Shown here: positions 1 through 11,800 of the stretch, piece by piece
Layout of the letters: each line of letters starts with the position of its first letter
Numbering within the stretch: the first letter of the stretch is position 1
Source of the DNA: Baylisascaris procyonis
Lineage: Eukaryota; Nematoda; Chromadorea; Rhabditida; Ascarididae
Assembly (NCBI GenBank): GCA_037389465.1
Contig: JAZARR010000077.1
Span: forward strand, 496,001-560,000
Direction of reading: 5' to 3'
DNA length: 64,000 bases
Made by a program: the position numbers and the translations under genes
Notes under the pieces: model-generated
What the model saw: the letters and a program-made list of their open reading frames with translations, nothing else
Database searches by the model: none
Told to the model about the DNA's origin: nothing

Positions 1-1357
1 CGCTTAGAACAGAGTTAAATTTGAGCGTAATATGTCAAAAAACAAAGCTGCTAAGAGCTATCATCTAATATGCTCAAATGGCCACTTCAATGGCAAGCAC
101 TGCTCCATTCAAAAACACTACTATAACACACAAATTCTCAGCAGAAGTGAATCTCTGCAAAAGGTTTTCGTGGTCACGTTTCCCCCCAAACTTGTACCTT
201 TTGTGGGCTATTTTTTCGTTTGTTTCACATATCGGAGGGGACAATCGATGAAAAATAAGAGTTCCTGTTTCTAAATAAAGCTATTCGAAAGTTTGTTGAA
301 GCGGTAGTTGACGCCGACGTATCTGAACAAGAGCTTTTATATTGGCGAAGATTCGTTTGAGTAACTAGCAGCTTTTGTTCGCAGTAGAGAAGGGGCATTT
401 TTCCAATGCATAGGTTCCTTCAAACTTTCGATCTGCTGGCTTCCAGAATCTTCGTCTATATTAAAAGAGGATTTTCACTGTGCCAGCTCAGTTTTAATTA
501 TTCTTATTCTCTTGGGATGGATGGGTTCACAATTCGTCAAATTACGACGAAGCATCATTTCGGCGAGATAAGTTGACAGTCGTGAAAAGCGAACTCGTCT
601 TCATCAAGCGCTTATATCATTCAAGTTCTCCTTCCATCCATCACCAACCAACGTTGTTCCTCTTCTGATTTCCTTGTTCCAAAGTGCTTTGATGGGAAAA
701 GGGATCGTGGTTTTTTGTAAGCTTATGATGGTCAGATGCTATGTGTTATGCGACACTCTGGGTCAACGCCTACTTCTATTCGTATCCTTCTCAGCCTTGC
801 ATGGACTCGAAAACTTCGAGATTGGAATCCCCGAAGCTCCAGAGTCTATGTTGGGAAGGCATCGTTATCTTCAGTGTGTGATACGTTTAAATCGGTTTGT
901 AGTGTTGCTTTGTGCCTATGTTATAAGTGTGTATTTTTGGCATCCGTAAAGGTCAGCAACATTTTCTAAATCAACCTGTTTAGTTATGGTGAGTCTAGTC
1001 TAGTTATTCAATGCTTTCAAATATCGAAAGGTTAAGAGACTGGGCACCTAATTTTTGGGACAAGCTAATGGCCCAGTTTCTTGTTTCTGTAAGAAGCTTT
1101 TTAAGGTGTGATGTCTCACAAAGGCCAGTTAGCTGCTAGGAACTTGCAAACTTCCCTACTTTTTTGGCTATATTTTGCGTTCGAACGACCACAAGCATTT
1201 AATGATATCGGTATTGTTGACCAGAATACGCTTCTACATGATTTTATATTATTTCTTAAATTCCGCTCATAGCAAATGTCAGTTTATTATGAATCCGGGA
1301 ATTGTTGTAGTTGCTCCGATGAATAGCGTTCTTCACATTCTCTTTTCGTGCGCCTTT
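1..1357. other. No gene recognised
   Basis: I see no convincing coding region, RNA gene or repeat in this stretch. The open frames present are short and lack clear splice context. One frame at about 145-274 (+) follows a moderate acceptor (attctcag) but has no donor and no recognisable content. Confidence 0.4.
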
Positions 1358-1613
1358 TCATTGATAGAATTTACAAAAGCAGTGAGTAATGAAGTAAGGA
1401 ACGAGGGATACGTCGGGCTGCAATCTTGAGGTGTGAATGACCCTGCTGGTCGGTAAACTGCTTTGATGGGACGCCTGTGCCGCTCTTACTGCCGCCTCTT
1501 GTACAATGCATAGCTCGTTTGGGCTTTTTCTGTTTCTTTCACTCCCGCTAGACTCCATTTGCTCTTTCCGGCCACATTCATTACTCACTTGTGTGTTCAT
1601 TTCGTCCCATCTG
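1358..1613 (-). CDS. Candidate exon, unidentified (minus strand)
   Basis: An open minus-strand frame of about 85 codons begins directly after a good acceptor (ccttttag, exon start near 1613) and ends at a TGA at 1358. Codon choice is natural and the product would be hydrophilic (it includes RWDEMNTQVSNECGRKEQ), ending in a Cys/Phe-rich tail. I do not recognise the protein. The caveat is strong: the minus strand is A-rich across this window, which makes chance frames look hydrophilic and protein-like. It also competes with the plus-strand candidate at 1629-1725, and both are unlikely to be real. Confidence 0.17.
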
Positions 1614-1628
1614 CTAAAAGGATTGCAG

Positions 1629-1725
1629 AACGGCCTTTGCCCAGATGTGGCTTTATTCTCGTCGATCTGTACAGTGGTAGAGAGCGGCGTGGATGGGCAA
1701 TTTTGTGAATGGTTCCAGATAGCTC
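1629..1725 (+). CDS. Candidate internal exon, unidentified
   Basis: A 97-base open segment lies between an acceptor (gattgcag) and a donor that fits the consensus well (C|GTAAGTTTT). It would start in phase 0 and end in phase 1, encoding about 32 residues with three cysteines (it begins NGLCPDVALFSSICTVV and ends EWFQIA). The acceptor has only a weak pyrimidine tract. No family is recognised and no partner exon could be joined in phase with confidence. Confidence 0.22.
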
Positions 1726-2699
1726 GTAAGTTTTATCAACCTAATGGTGGGATTCTTCATGACAGATTTCTGTGACTATGTAGGATATGAGTTCCGCTAT
1801 CTCATGACAAATGTTCACGCTCGTTTGGAGTTTTCGATCGCCTCCCCACTTTAAAGGTTGTGGTTGTTCCCCGAAAGCAGCCGATCCACATCTACTAAGC
1901 CGTTTAACAGAGGCAGTGTTTTGACGGATTCGTTATTTTGGAAGGCAATTACTATAATATAGAAAAAGTCGGATGAAAAAGAAGGAAGAAGTATGCTGCT
2001 ATCGCAATAAGCTGTCTTTTTACGACAATGTGAGCAGTGCTGAGGCAGTATTTCTGGGTTTTGGTGACCTTTTGTAGTAGTGTCCTAATACGATATCCTG
2101 CAAAATGTCACAGATTTTTTTTTGTTGAAACCGCATGCAAATGAGCTATCCAATAGGACAATTTCCTGCATCGTATATTTGCGCGCAGGTGGTCAGGAAA
2201 ATTTTGGCGACGATGATAAATGATATTCAATTTTGCGCACTTAGGGTTGGATACGGTTGAATAAGTGGTAAGTGACCGAAGATTTTCGCACAGACAGTAC
2301 GCAAAATTTACAAAGTGATGTCTGCACAAGAGAACTTAGAAAAACTCTAAAAAAGCCTGAAGGAGGCAATCTTCACCTATGCTTTCACTTAAGCCATTTC
2401 ACCGACGAAATCAATTAAACCAATCTTGGCAGTCTGCGAGCATCGATCTGAACGAGGTACCATTGTGAGAAAATACCTCACTTCCTGTCAATTCCGAGGC
2501 CGCTTTTTCACATGTTCATGTTTTCCTGAGTGATCGATCTTCCTTAGCTGTTGGGCCGTATAACCTCTATTCGTTTTATTTAGCAGCCACGCTCGCACAA
2601 CTGCATATGTCTTAATAAGTACAGCTGATGTGAGCATCGAAGGCAACTGAATCATGCCTTACGTTCATATATCATCTCCCTTTTAAACCTGTGTTGCAG
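1726..2699. other. No gene recognised
   Basis: Nothing supported here. A frame at 2294-2350 (+) follows an acceptor (ttttcgcacag) and reads TVRKIYKVMSAQENLEKL before a stop. It is too short to separate from chance. Confidence 0.4.
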
Positions 2700-2781
2700 G
2701 GAGCGATGATTTTAGCGGTGCATAAATTCACAGATCCATTTTCTCATGGTCTGTTCCGAAGTATTCTACAACGGCGAAGCA
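2700..2781 (+). CDS. Candidate internal exon, unidentified
   Basis: An 82-base segment is bounded by an acceptor (cctgtgttgcag) and a donor (AGCA|GTAAGAC). The phase-0 frame is open throughout and encodes about 27 residues (starts GAMILAVHKFTDPFSHGLF). Size and sites suit an invertebrate internal exon. The product is not recognised. By chance alone, a window of this length will contain some such acceptor-donor pairs. Confidence 0.22.
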
Positions 2782-4179
2782 GTAAGACAGAATTCCATGC
2801 CGGAAATTCCAAATACCACTGACTTTCTAGCAAAGTCATATTGCACCTTTCTCTTTGAAAGTTTCATTTCCACCAGGAACTGTCTCAAAATGTGACTTCT
2901 GATGGTCTTCCTGAGTAGTTTTATTAAGCGTCTACCTCAATATTATTAATAACTTCTTTTGCTAGTTCAAAAGTGCCACCCTATGTGTTCCGAAATTTTG
3001 CCACTGACGACTGACAAGGAGGGGTCATTTGGCTATCTTCGATGACACTTTCTTTGCCCGGGTCAGTCATCCATTTTATTGGATTATTAACGATCGCAGG
3101 TTTGTAACCAGCGAATTTCTCTACTCGGCTCATTCGTTGGAAGCATCCTTAATGCCACTGTGACCAAGTGGGCTTCCACATTTTTATGATCTCATCCCCT
3201 CGCTCGTGCAGTTTTCCAATGTTTGCACTGTGCTTAATTTATAAGCATTTCCAATCCAACCTAGGAAGCACGCTAACAAAAGAGTCTATAATATCTAATG
3301 TTCGCTCTTATGTATCAAATTAGGCATTCACTTTTGTGTATACACTATGAGCCTTGTAAAACGTTTAGAGAGTCGTTAATTCGGTTGTAGAGGTCATTGA
3401 AGTGAAAGCTATTAATAATGAGCACTGCTTAGAAATTGCCTGTGCCTTAACAGCTTTCTCACATGAGTGGCAAATCATGCTAAATTCCATTCAGAGCGAT
3501 TATTGGTGAGGAGGAAGGATAGTTAGCTTATCTTTTTTTTTTTTTTTTTTCAAGGGCCGAAGTATTCATGGATGGGACTGTGGGACCAAATCAAGTAAAG
3601 AAAGCACAACTGCGGCGGAAACGACATTCTTCATGAGAGCAAAATTCAAGAAGTTCGCGGTACGAGCATTCTGCCTCCATGAGTCTAGTGAACTAATTCA
3701 CGCAGAAACAGTGCATAGTTGTGGTTGCTTCTCTAATTATTCTTCTATCCTTCCACTTCAGTGATTTTATTTCTGGCAAAGCTTGCAAAAACATCTTTTG
3801 AGTAGCATCCTAGCGAGCACTTCAAATTGCGAGGTCTTCTCTGTTTTTTGAGAACTTGCTGACGTCCCGCTTGGACCAATGCGACAGAAACCAGATAAGT
3901 GTTTCCGAAAAGTCTCAGCCACATCGGAACTAGAATGCGCGAAAGAAATTTTTTCCGAGGTTTTCGAACAGTCGGTTTGGTTAAAAGCGTATCGGTAATG
4001 TCTGCCTGATTTCACGACGCCTTGGGCCGTTCGTGAAAAACGCTGCTGCTGTTCAAGTGAATACGTAAGAGAGAAGGTTAAAGGGGGGGGGGGGGTACAC
4101 TTCTTAATTGCAGTAAGTTAACCCAGAAGGCGTGTTGGAATATGAAATTGTTTTCAATTTTTGCAACGAAATTTTTTGC
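2782..4179. other. No gene recognised; T18 and G14 homopolymers
   Basis: The stretch holds a T18 run (3533-3550) and a G14 run (4083-4096). A minus-strand frame from the G-run down to a TAA at 3767 stays open for about 109 codons and has natural codon use (for example DVAETFRKHLSGFCRIG). It lacks a convincing acceptor, and frames of this length are expected by chance. Confidence 0.4.
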
Positions 4180-4593
4180 AGCATCTCGTGCCTGTGCGAT
4201 GCCAAATTGTTTAGATTAACCATCTGTTCGTATTCCATTGCTCGCACAGCCGAATCTATTTTGTGTTACCTGCTGCCTATGCATTATTGGCTACAATTAT
4301 GTGGTTGCTCAGCAGCCAACTGAAGGCCGCCTAATGTGGTATGCACGTAGTAGTTCGAATAGCAGGTGCTCCACGGTAACAACAGCCCACACCAACCGTC
4401 TTTCTCTTCCTTTACAGGTAGTTCTTTCTCTTATAGCAAGCCACTATCTCCTTCTCTGACAACGTCTTCGAGAAATCACGCGAACCACCCCAGAAAAGTT
4501 TTTCAACGATATCGCTACCACCAGCTCCTAGAATCAGCGTTTGAGCGTTACCTTTGTGCTCGTGACTGGAATTGTTTTTATAAAGTTTTTTAG
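4180..4593 (+). CDS. Candidate coding locus with two acceptor-led frames
   Basis: Two acceptor-led open segments lie close together. The first (4180-4323) follows aaattttttgcag and encodes a Cys-rich stretch (ISCLCDAKLFRLTICSYS...). The second (4418-4593) follows a very good acceptor (tctcttcctttacag) and reads SSFSYSKPLSPSLTTSS, then a basic Tyr-rich segment (QRYRYHQLLESAFERYL), ending at TAG. A donor-like ACG|GTAACA at 4375/4376 would give a 42-base intron, a plausible nematode size, but the phases do not join the two best frames. The basic segment faintly recalls homeodomain helix 1 spacing; I do not regard that as evidence of a homeobox. Confidence 0.25.
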
Positions 4594-5689
4594 GAATTGT
4601 TGTTTTTCACACGATCAACAGCTACCCGTGGATTGCTGGTTGATAGAAACAGATACAACTGTGTGTTCGCTCGATGTTTGCGCGCAATAGGCCCACTGCT
4701 TTGCCGCATTAAGACAACTGGATTTCTGTGTATGCGCTCTCATATTGCTGTACTGAATGTATACTCACTTCCGAAGGGGTGTCAATAGCTACCTTGCTCC
4801 TAACTTTTTTTTCAAAATGTGACTGTGCAAGTGTAGAATGAACATATCCCTATGGATGAATTGAATCGGAAAGCCTCTCATATTGTCTTGCTTGCTTGGA
4901 TTATAATATACTGAAAGAAGGCGCTAGCGAATGCCCCCTTTGCCATGAAAAAATGTGGCCTTATGCCTTATAAGTTTTCGAAATGATTTGTTACCGATGA
5001 ACCAACTCATAGGAATTCTAACATGCCCAAGTGTCATTATCGAATGCATTCTTGCAGAGAAAGTGCAGACTTGTATGGAAGCAAGCAGTTTGCCATTCGA
5101 CATATTGCAGATCACTATGCTAATGCCTTGAACTTGAAGTTTGGAAGTGGAGGCCGAAACGAGAGCAGAAAATTTCCCATCCCATCTAATTTCTTCAGTA
5201 ATCCGCTGTTCGCTATATGCTTTCCGAGAAACTCCGGGAAGTGCGGGAATTATCGGAGCACTATTGTCCATTCAAATCTTAGAGGTAACTTTCCCATGCA
5301 AACAAGACAGCGGAAGTATTTCAGCATTTCATGTAGCCGGCAATGATTTGCTATTCCCATGAATGCAACAAATGAGAAAGTGGGTTAGACGGCAGCGCGT
5401 GGCACGTGCTTTTTACCATGCGCATGTATGCATATAAAATGATTTTGGGAGCTGCATCTGAAGGCAGAAATGAGTGAATTGCCTACGGCGGGCCTGAAGT
5501 TATCGACTTTGAGACGCAATTTTCGGAGAGTGCTTTCTCCTTGTCAAATTTGGTTGTTTTCTGATTAACGCTAATGAAGACTCTGTGATAGGATTTAGAG
5601 CTCCCATTGCCACTCTTCATGACCCTGTCTCCCCATTCCTAGCTTCTGTATACACTAAAGTCAGTGTGCGTGAAATACTGCGGGGCTCT
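4594..5689. other. No gene recognised
   Basis: The longest frame is on the minus strand (4924-5271, 115 codons) and has no clear splice acceptor. The plus strand is also open for 107 codons over much of the same interval. Neither product is recognisable. Confidence 0.4.
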
Positions 5690-5855
5690 CAGAAGTTCAA
5701 AGCCGATTGCGCGAAATGGTCAAAAATTCCTTCGCACATTTTCTCGCGGCAAACTTCACCCTCGGCATCCCGCCTTGATCGCGAAATTTCGTGGTGATCT
5801 GGGCGCCCTCAAGGCTGCCCTTGCGAAATTCACTGACGCGCCACCTATACCCACT
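5690..5855. repeat. GC-rich patch with palindromic core, possible dispersed repeat
   Basis: This stretch is clearly more GC-rich than its surroundings. It contains the perfect palindrome CGAAATTTCG near 5783-5792 and several further GAAATT/CGCG motifs. Islands rich in such motifs are common in decayed invertebrate DNA transposons and MITE-like repeats. I found no clear terminal inverted repeats or target-site duplication, so the assignment to a mobile element is only a guess. Confidence 0.25.
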
Positions 5856-5878
5856 CCCCCCCCCCCCCCCCCCCCCCC
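5856..5878 (+). repeat. Homopolymer C23
   Basis: Twenty-three consecutive C residues, directly at the edge of the GC-rich patch. Read on the minus strand this is a G-run that could form a quadruplex, and it is a likely length-error site in sequencing. Confidence 0.97.
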
Positions 5879-8800
5879 TGCCTTGTAGTTTCTGCTGTGA
5901 AAAAGAGCACACGCACAGACAACGGACGAGATAGTAGGCAGTGCTGCAAGGTAGATAGAAATGAAACGATCTAGAAAAGACAAGCAAATTCATGTCGAGT
6001 TTCAATTGACACATCCGCGTTTACACCTGATTTTCGTTGAAAGTTTCGTTTTTATGCACAGTTTTCGTGGATGCATACAATCGGACGTTTCAGAACTTCC
6101 TCTGGCAATGTTCAAACTAACGTTGAAAACCACACTAATTATTTCCTTGATAGAATCGTTTCGGGTGACTTGTTTGAGGGTGGTAAAGAGGGCATGCGTA
6201 CGCGTCGCGCGAGCGAGCTAAAACTGCGTTTTTGATCGTAATGATCAAAGTCGCTTTTCGTCGATATGCATACCATTGAAACGTGTTCGTACATGTTTTC
6301 TGCGAACTTTTATCGTTCGCCTCCATTGTCATCATTTGTTTTTTCGTCGTCACCCGTCTTAACACACTGCGTTCGTATTTTTCTGGTTTAATTAAGGGAA
6401 ATAGGACCATTTGTTTAAGCGAATTTTTGAATTAATTGAGTGGTTCTTGTTGTTCTTGGTAGTGAGATAGGCGTGCAATGTTGATTCAGTTGATGATCTG
6501 TTTGTGTGCTGCCAGCTGACAAGCTGAACATAAACGAACTATTCGTTTTGCATAATTAACGTGTGTTTCCAGTTTCGTAGTATTAATGACAAGCTTCTGC
6601 GATTTCCTTGGAGCGATTTTTTGTTCACATCTGGATTACATGTGCCCATATGTGTATCAAAGATGAGGATATTCATAGGCAACCCCCTCCCTTCTTTCCT
6701 TTGCCCTGTGCAATCCAGAAATACATTTAACACACGGAAATTTTATAGCTGACCCATTCGTGATGCTAGAAAACGTTCAAAATGTTTCTCGGAGACTCAT
6801 CTATCATCAAGCGCTGTTCTGTTTTGGCGGCCTACTTTTTATCTTCTAAGGTTTACCCCACTTGTGTTATCCTCAGCTATGCAGTAGCTGAGAAATGTTT
6901 GAGGGCTACTCTGTTGACTCTTTCTCTATGATAAACTTGCGTAACCTATCGTCTTGCTTATGAGCTTCTGTAAGATTAAGTACTCCAGTGCTTTTGAGGT
7001 AATTCTATCTCCATTGTTTCCCAATTTTCAGTGATTTTTATGTACCGTATCGATTATTCTTTTAGTGAGCTGGCTTTTGCAGGATGAAATTATTTTTAAT
7101 TCGTTGTCTCAGTGGTATAACCATCAGGTCCTATTTTTGAATCCATGAAGTGAGGTCGGTCTGTGGAGCGTTTATGTGCCTGCGAGATCAAACGGCATTC
7201 CGTTTCTTTAGTCGGTCTTTGCGGTGTTTGCGTTGGGGCTGTTTCGTGCAGCTTTACGGTCAGCTTCTGTCGTGCCAGCATTTGGGGAGCATTGTTCGCT
7301 TCGGAACCTTCTTAATATTCTCATGGGTCATCGATATGCGTTTAGCTCTACTGGCTTGCATATTTGTATCTTATCCCGAAATTCCATGTCAGAATGCCTT
7401 GATATATTCTCCTTTATGATGCTCAGCGCTCTTTGTTAAAACCTAATGTTTATCGTGTGTTCTTTTTCACGTCTTCCTTGGCATATGTCAGTCAAAGTTC
7501 CATTAGTGTTTATGTACATTTTGGGGGATGTTTGAAAATAGATTTTGCAACATTATTCGATTTTATTTTCACGGAAGATTGCACTAGCGATCAAATGCGC
7601 CTTCAAGAAGCTAACAGATGCATAATTTTTATTTCTTCTTAATCCCCTTCCGTCGAGGACTGATTATGATGAGTTGTCAGAAGATCGGTCGCTTTAGTAA
7701 GAAATGCTTCGGTAGATGTTTCGGGCGGAGTCTTCATATCGATTTCATTGGTCATCAAATGTTGATAGTACTTGCTACTGAGATGTGCATAAGTGTGTGG
7801 CATTCTCCAAGTTTTCGCTGATTTCAGACAATGAGCGACACCATCCGTATACTTAAGAGCTCACTAACGTCATAACATTCGGAAAATAACATCTTATATG
7901 AAACGAATGCCTAAAACTGCCTTCTACAAAATACATGCAGCGTGCGCACGCGGCGTCTTCAAAAGGGCTGCTTCTTGCATTCGATTTGCTTTTATTAAGC
8001 CTGAGTCACGATAATAAAATGAAAAAGAATGTCCCCATGCTGACATTCCAGTTCTATCTTCACGCTTTTTTCTATATGAGTGATAATCAGAACATGAAAC
8101 GGATTTATTTGTCAAAAGGATTCACGTTTCTCATTTCTATAAATGATAGTCGTTAGTGTTTTGATCGTCGTTTTTTATTTCATATTCGGCTTGACCTATC
8201 GCAGCACATTTTCTTTTCTATCATTTTTTTTACTCTCGTTCTTTACGTCCACGTTTTATTGACGTTTTCTCGTGATGCAATGATTCGCAGGATATTAAAA
8301 GAGAACGAGGAATAACCGTTTCTATCAAAGTGCTTTGGTGTAGAAAGAGGGTAGTTGTGGGCATTGCTGAGTCTACTTATTTATGTCTACATCTCTCTTT
8401 AAATCTTTAGAATCTCTCACATTTTCTTTTGCATCTTCAATTTCTGACTATCATGAACGCCATTATGCGTGAAGCAGAAGTGTTGATTATTACATTCTTC
8501 GAGTCGATTTTTTGAAAGGGTTGGTCATATCGCCCCTTAGCATGATCGTTTTTAGAGAAGGCCAAGCGGCTAGCTCGTTTACTATTTAAAGACTGCACTT
8601 CATTGGTTTCGATGAGTGTTCACCACTCCAATTCGTTTGATTCAGCATTCTCCTTCAGATGTGTGCTGCTAGACCAATTTTGAAGTACAATTATGATGAC
8701 GGTTTTCTCTCCGAACTTTTTGCCCTCATTCGGGAGTAGGTAGGCAGTTGTGAATGAGGCGCCGTTGTAAGGATAATCATGAGCCTTCATATTGCGATCA

Positions 8801-11800
8801 TATTCTGCATACTCTCATAAACGCAAGTTCAGGCCCAACACTTCCATCATTCATTAAATGAAGAAAAAGTGATAGGATTCTGCAATGATCAAACCGCCTC
8901 TGAATGCACATTTCCTCGGTGCATGCTTTTGAACCACTAAGCATTATCATTTAATAACGACGTTGTAGAGGCATCCAAAGAGCATCTTACTTCAATTAGG
9001 TATGATTATGTGCACTAATATGGTGCAGTTATTTTTTCATGCGTTGTGCATCTTTTTACGCCTTCAAGTGACACTAATTGAAACAGTGTAGTATGTAGTT
9101 TCTCATTGCGGATATATGTTCGGCGAAAGAGTCGTGTTCAAAAAAAAAAAGTTATCATAAACGATTCTTCTTGACCATGCAGAGTTTTTATTGTTCTCTC
9201 CTTGAACGCTGTGACGTATTCCCGGTCTATCGTCAGCTGAAGATCACATTCCTTTTTTTTATTGTCACTCTTCTGTCTTTAGAACTCTTATGCCGCTATT
9301 TTGAAAGTTGCATTCATGCACTTGACTGCCTTCTGTAACTTTGTGAATCTGAAAGATGCAAAAGTGCACATTTTTGCATTACCATAGCTTGTTTCAAATA
9401 AACTTTAGGCAGTCTTGGTAACCTCGATTGCCGGCTGTTCGTTTAGAAAGCGTCCCAGAATCATATGACAACTGACTGAAGAGTTTCTTTTTGCTGTCAG
9501 CTGCTGTGGGTAAAGAGGAGAAATCTCTATTAAGGCGTGAGGCGAAGTAAGATTGAAAGTGTTTTTTTATTTGTGAGAGACGTCGTTTATTGTGTACGTA
9601 TTCGCAAGGAATACTGCTACTGACGATGAGCTCACATATTTTTACCTCAGTCGTTCCATTTCAGTGATCGACTGTGGCATTGAAGCCGTTCTTCATCACT
9701 CACCATGAAAAATATTTAAATCACAAGGAGGGGTTCGTGTTAACAAAAGACATGATGTTGCATATAGTGTTCGCGTGATTGCATGTTATTAATCCTAGGA
9801 AGTGTGACTGTATGATTAGGGAGTTCACACTTACTACTCAAATCAGATCTCATTTCTTCCACTTCTTTTCACGGTTTCTGCGCTGCAGCTAACCACATCT
9901 AGAGAGTCCCGCTGTGCTCAAGTGGAGCCATAGGCGGAAACGCCTTTTCAGATGCAAAACGCCAGTAGGCATTACTGTAAATACTGAACACGCAACATAT
10001 TATGTTTTTGGTGGTTGTATTAGCGTTTGGCTCACAGGGTTCCAGTAATGTTCTTGATTAACGGGTAGTTACAGGGCAACACTTTTCAGTCACCTGTTGA
10101 GCCGATGAAGGTTGAGCAGCTTGATTGCTGAAGTTACTCGTTACTGTTGGCTGTTGCGTGTTCTGTAAAAGTAGAAATTTATAGTTAACGGAAAAAGTGG
10201 GCAATGACGGGGTCAAATTCCTTGGTGTATGGTTGCACTGATAGGTTCACTGCAAGTGGATGTGAATTGAAAAAGAACAGAACAGGACGGTAAAAAAGAA
10301 GCAGGAAAAATTTTTGTATGAGCTCCTGCAAAGATCATCCTTCTCTTGCGTTCTTTCGAGCACCATACTCATGTTGGTCGAAATGTGATTTATATTTGAT
10401 CGCCAGATGCCTCTCTTCCATCCTTTCCCTCAGCGGTTTATGATTATATCGTTTCGATCGCAACAGACGATATTCATTTATTAACGACTGCAATCGTCAT
10501 CGGCATCCGTTGCCTTGATTTCCTCTTAAACTTTCATTAACATTTGAGAAAGACTGACTATTCTAACCGCGGCACAACTACACTGCAGTATACGAGAAAT
10601 TGGAGAAATAGTTGAGAATGATCGCCTTGAGTAGCTTCTTTCACAGTAGCATATTCATTTCGCTAATCGAATCTCAGTTCCCATATGGAATTATGGATAC
10701 AGTTTCCATAAAAAGCGACACGGAAGATATCAGTTGAATGTTTTCGGTACTGAATGGATATACGCAGCAAGAGTGGTACAGCTGCGATCTGCTGACAAGA
10801 GCTATTACCAGACTTTAGCTGCACTTATTAAATATTGTTTAGAATTATTTCGCGACCTGTTTCGAGAGCAGTCACCTGACAGCTCCTGGAGCCTTTCCTC
10901 GAATGTGTTTACAGTGTGTTGCTTGAACTGTGTATCACAAGCGATGATTCTGCCAGTTCAGAAATTCTTGATTTCATCTGCTGTTTCTGCGACGTCAAGT
11001 ATCCCTTTTTAACATCACGTCTATGCTGCTGAAGCGTTGAAGTTGAAAAGTGCACTGTTGCAGCTTACCGTCCAATGTTTCTCACCCTTGAGAGATTCAT
11101 TCTTTTGGTGTTTCCTGCTTCAACGATCGATCGCCTTGCGTCATCGCGCTGCTTTGATATAGTGTGCACTCAAAGACACCAATCGTAAACGCTATGCGTG
11201 TTTACCACTGCTCGCTTTATCCAACGGGGATATGAAGGGCTGGACAGCAGGAGCAGATGATGAATGTGTAGCATTGTAGTTCTTGCGGCAGTGTGCTGCT
11301 CATTCAACCAAAAACACGCAATCAACCTCTCAACCAAAAATAGTCTTCATGTCCTGCATGGGAAGGCACTAGTGTCCTCAAATCAAATCATTATCCATGG
11401 TCAAAACGATGGGGCATCGATATGACAACTTAAAAATGTTGAAACGCTGACCATATTGATTAGAACAAAGATTTGGGTGAAATTCGGCGTGGATGTCAAA
11501 TTGTAGAATAAAGGATTTTTATGTGTCAGCTTGGATACGATGCTAAAAATTTTGCATGTATATGGGTTGCTGATATAAAGGCGGACACTACGAGTGCCTC
11601 TCTTTATGAGTAATAAACATACCCATACAACCTTGCCTTACCTCAGGAAAATTGCATGGTTACGGCGCATGCCTTCTTTGAAATGCGAGATATGAAAGGT
11701 ATGGATACTTAAGAAATATTGAACAAAACAACTGTGGTCGTTCCTAAGCTCGCTGTGGTCCCATCCTTCTGTCGCTCCCACTTTAGGCTGACATCATGCT

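Noticed and set aside
4418..4593. Homeodomain-like segment (QRYRYHQLLESAFERYL)
   Set aside because: Only a few spaced residues match helix 1. The diagnostic recognition helix (WFxN) is missing.
7104..7146. tRNA-like fragment (CTCAGTGGTATAACC followed by TTTGAATCC)
   Set aside because: It resembles an A-box and a B-box, but they are too close together. No anticodon arm or acceptor stem pairing is visible.
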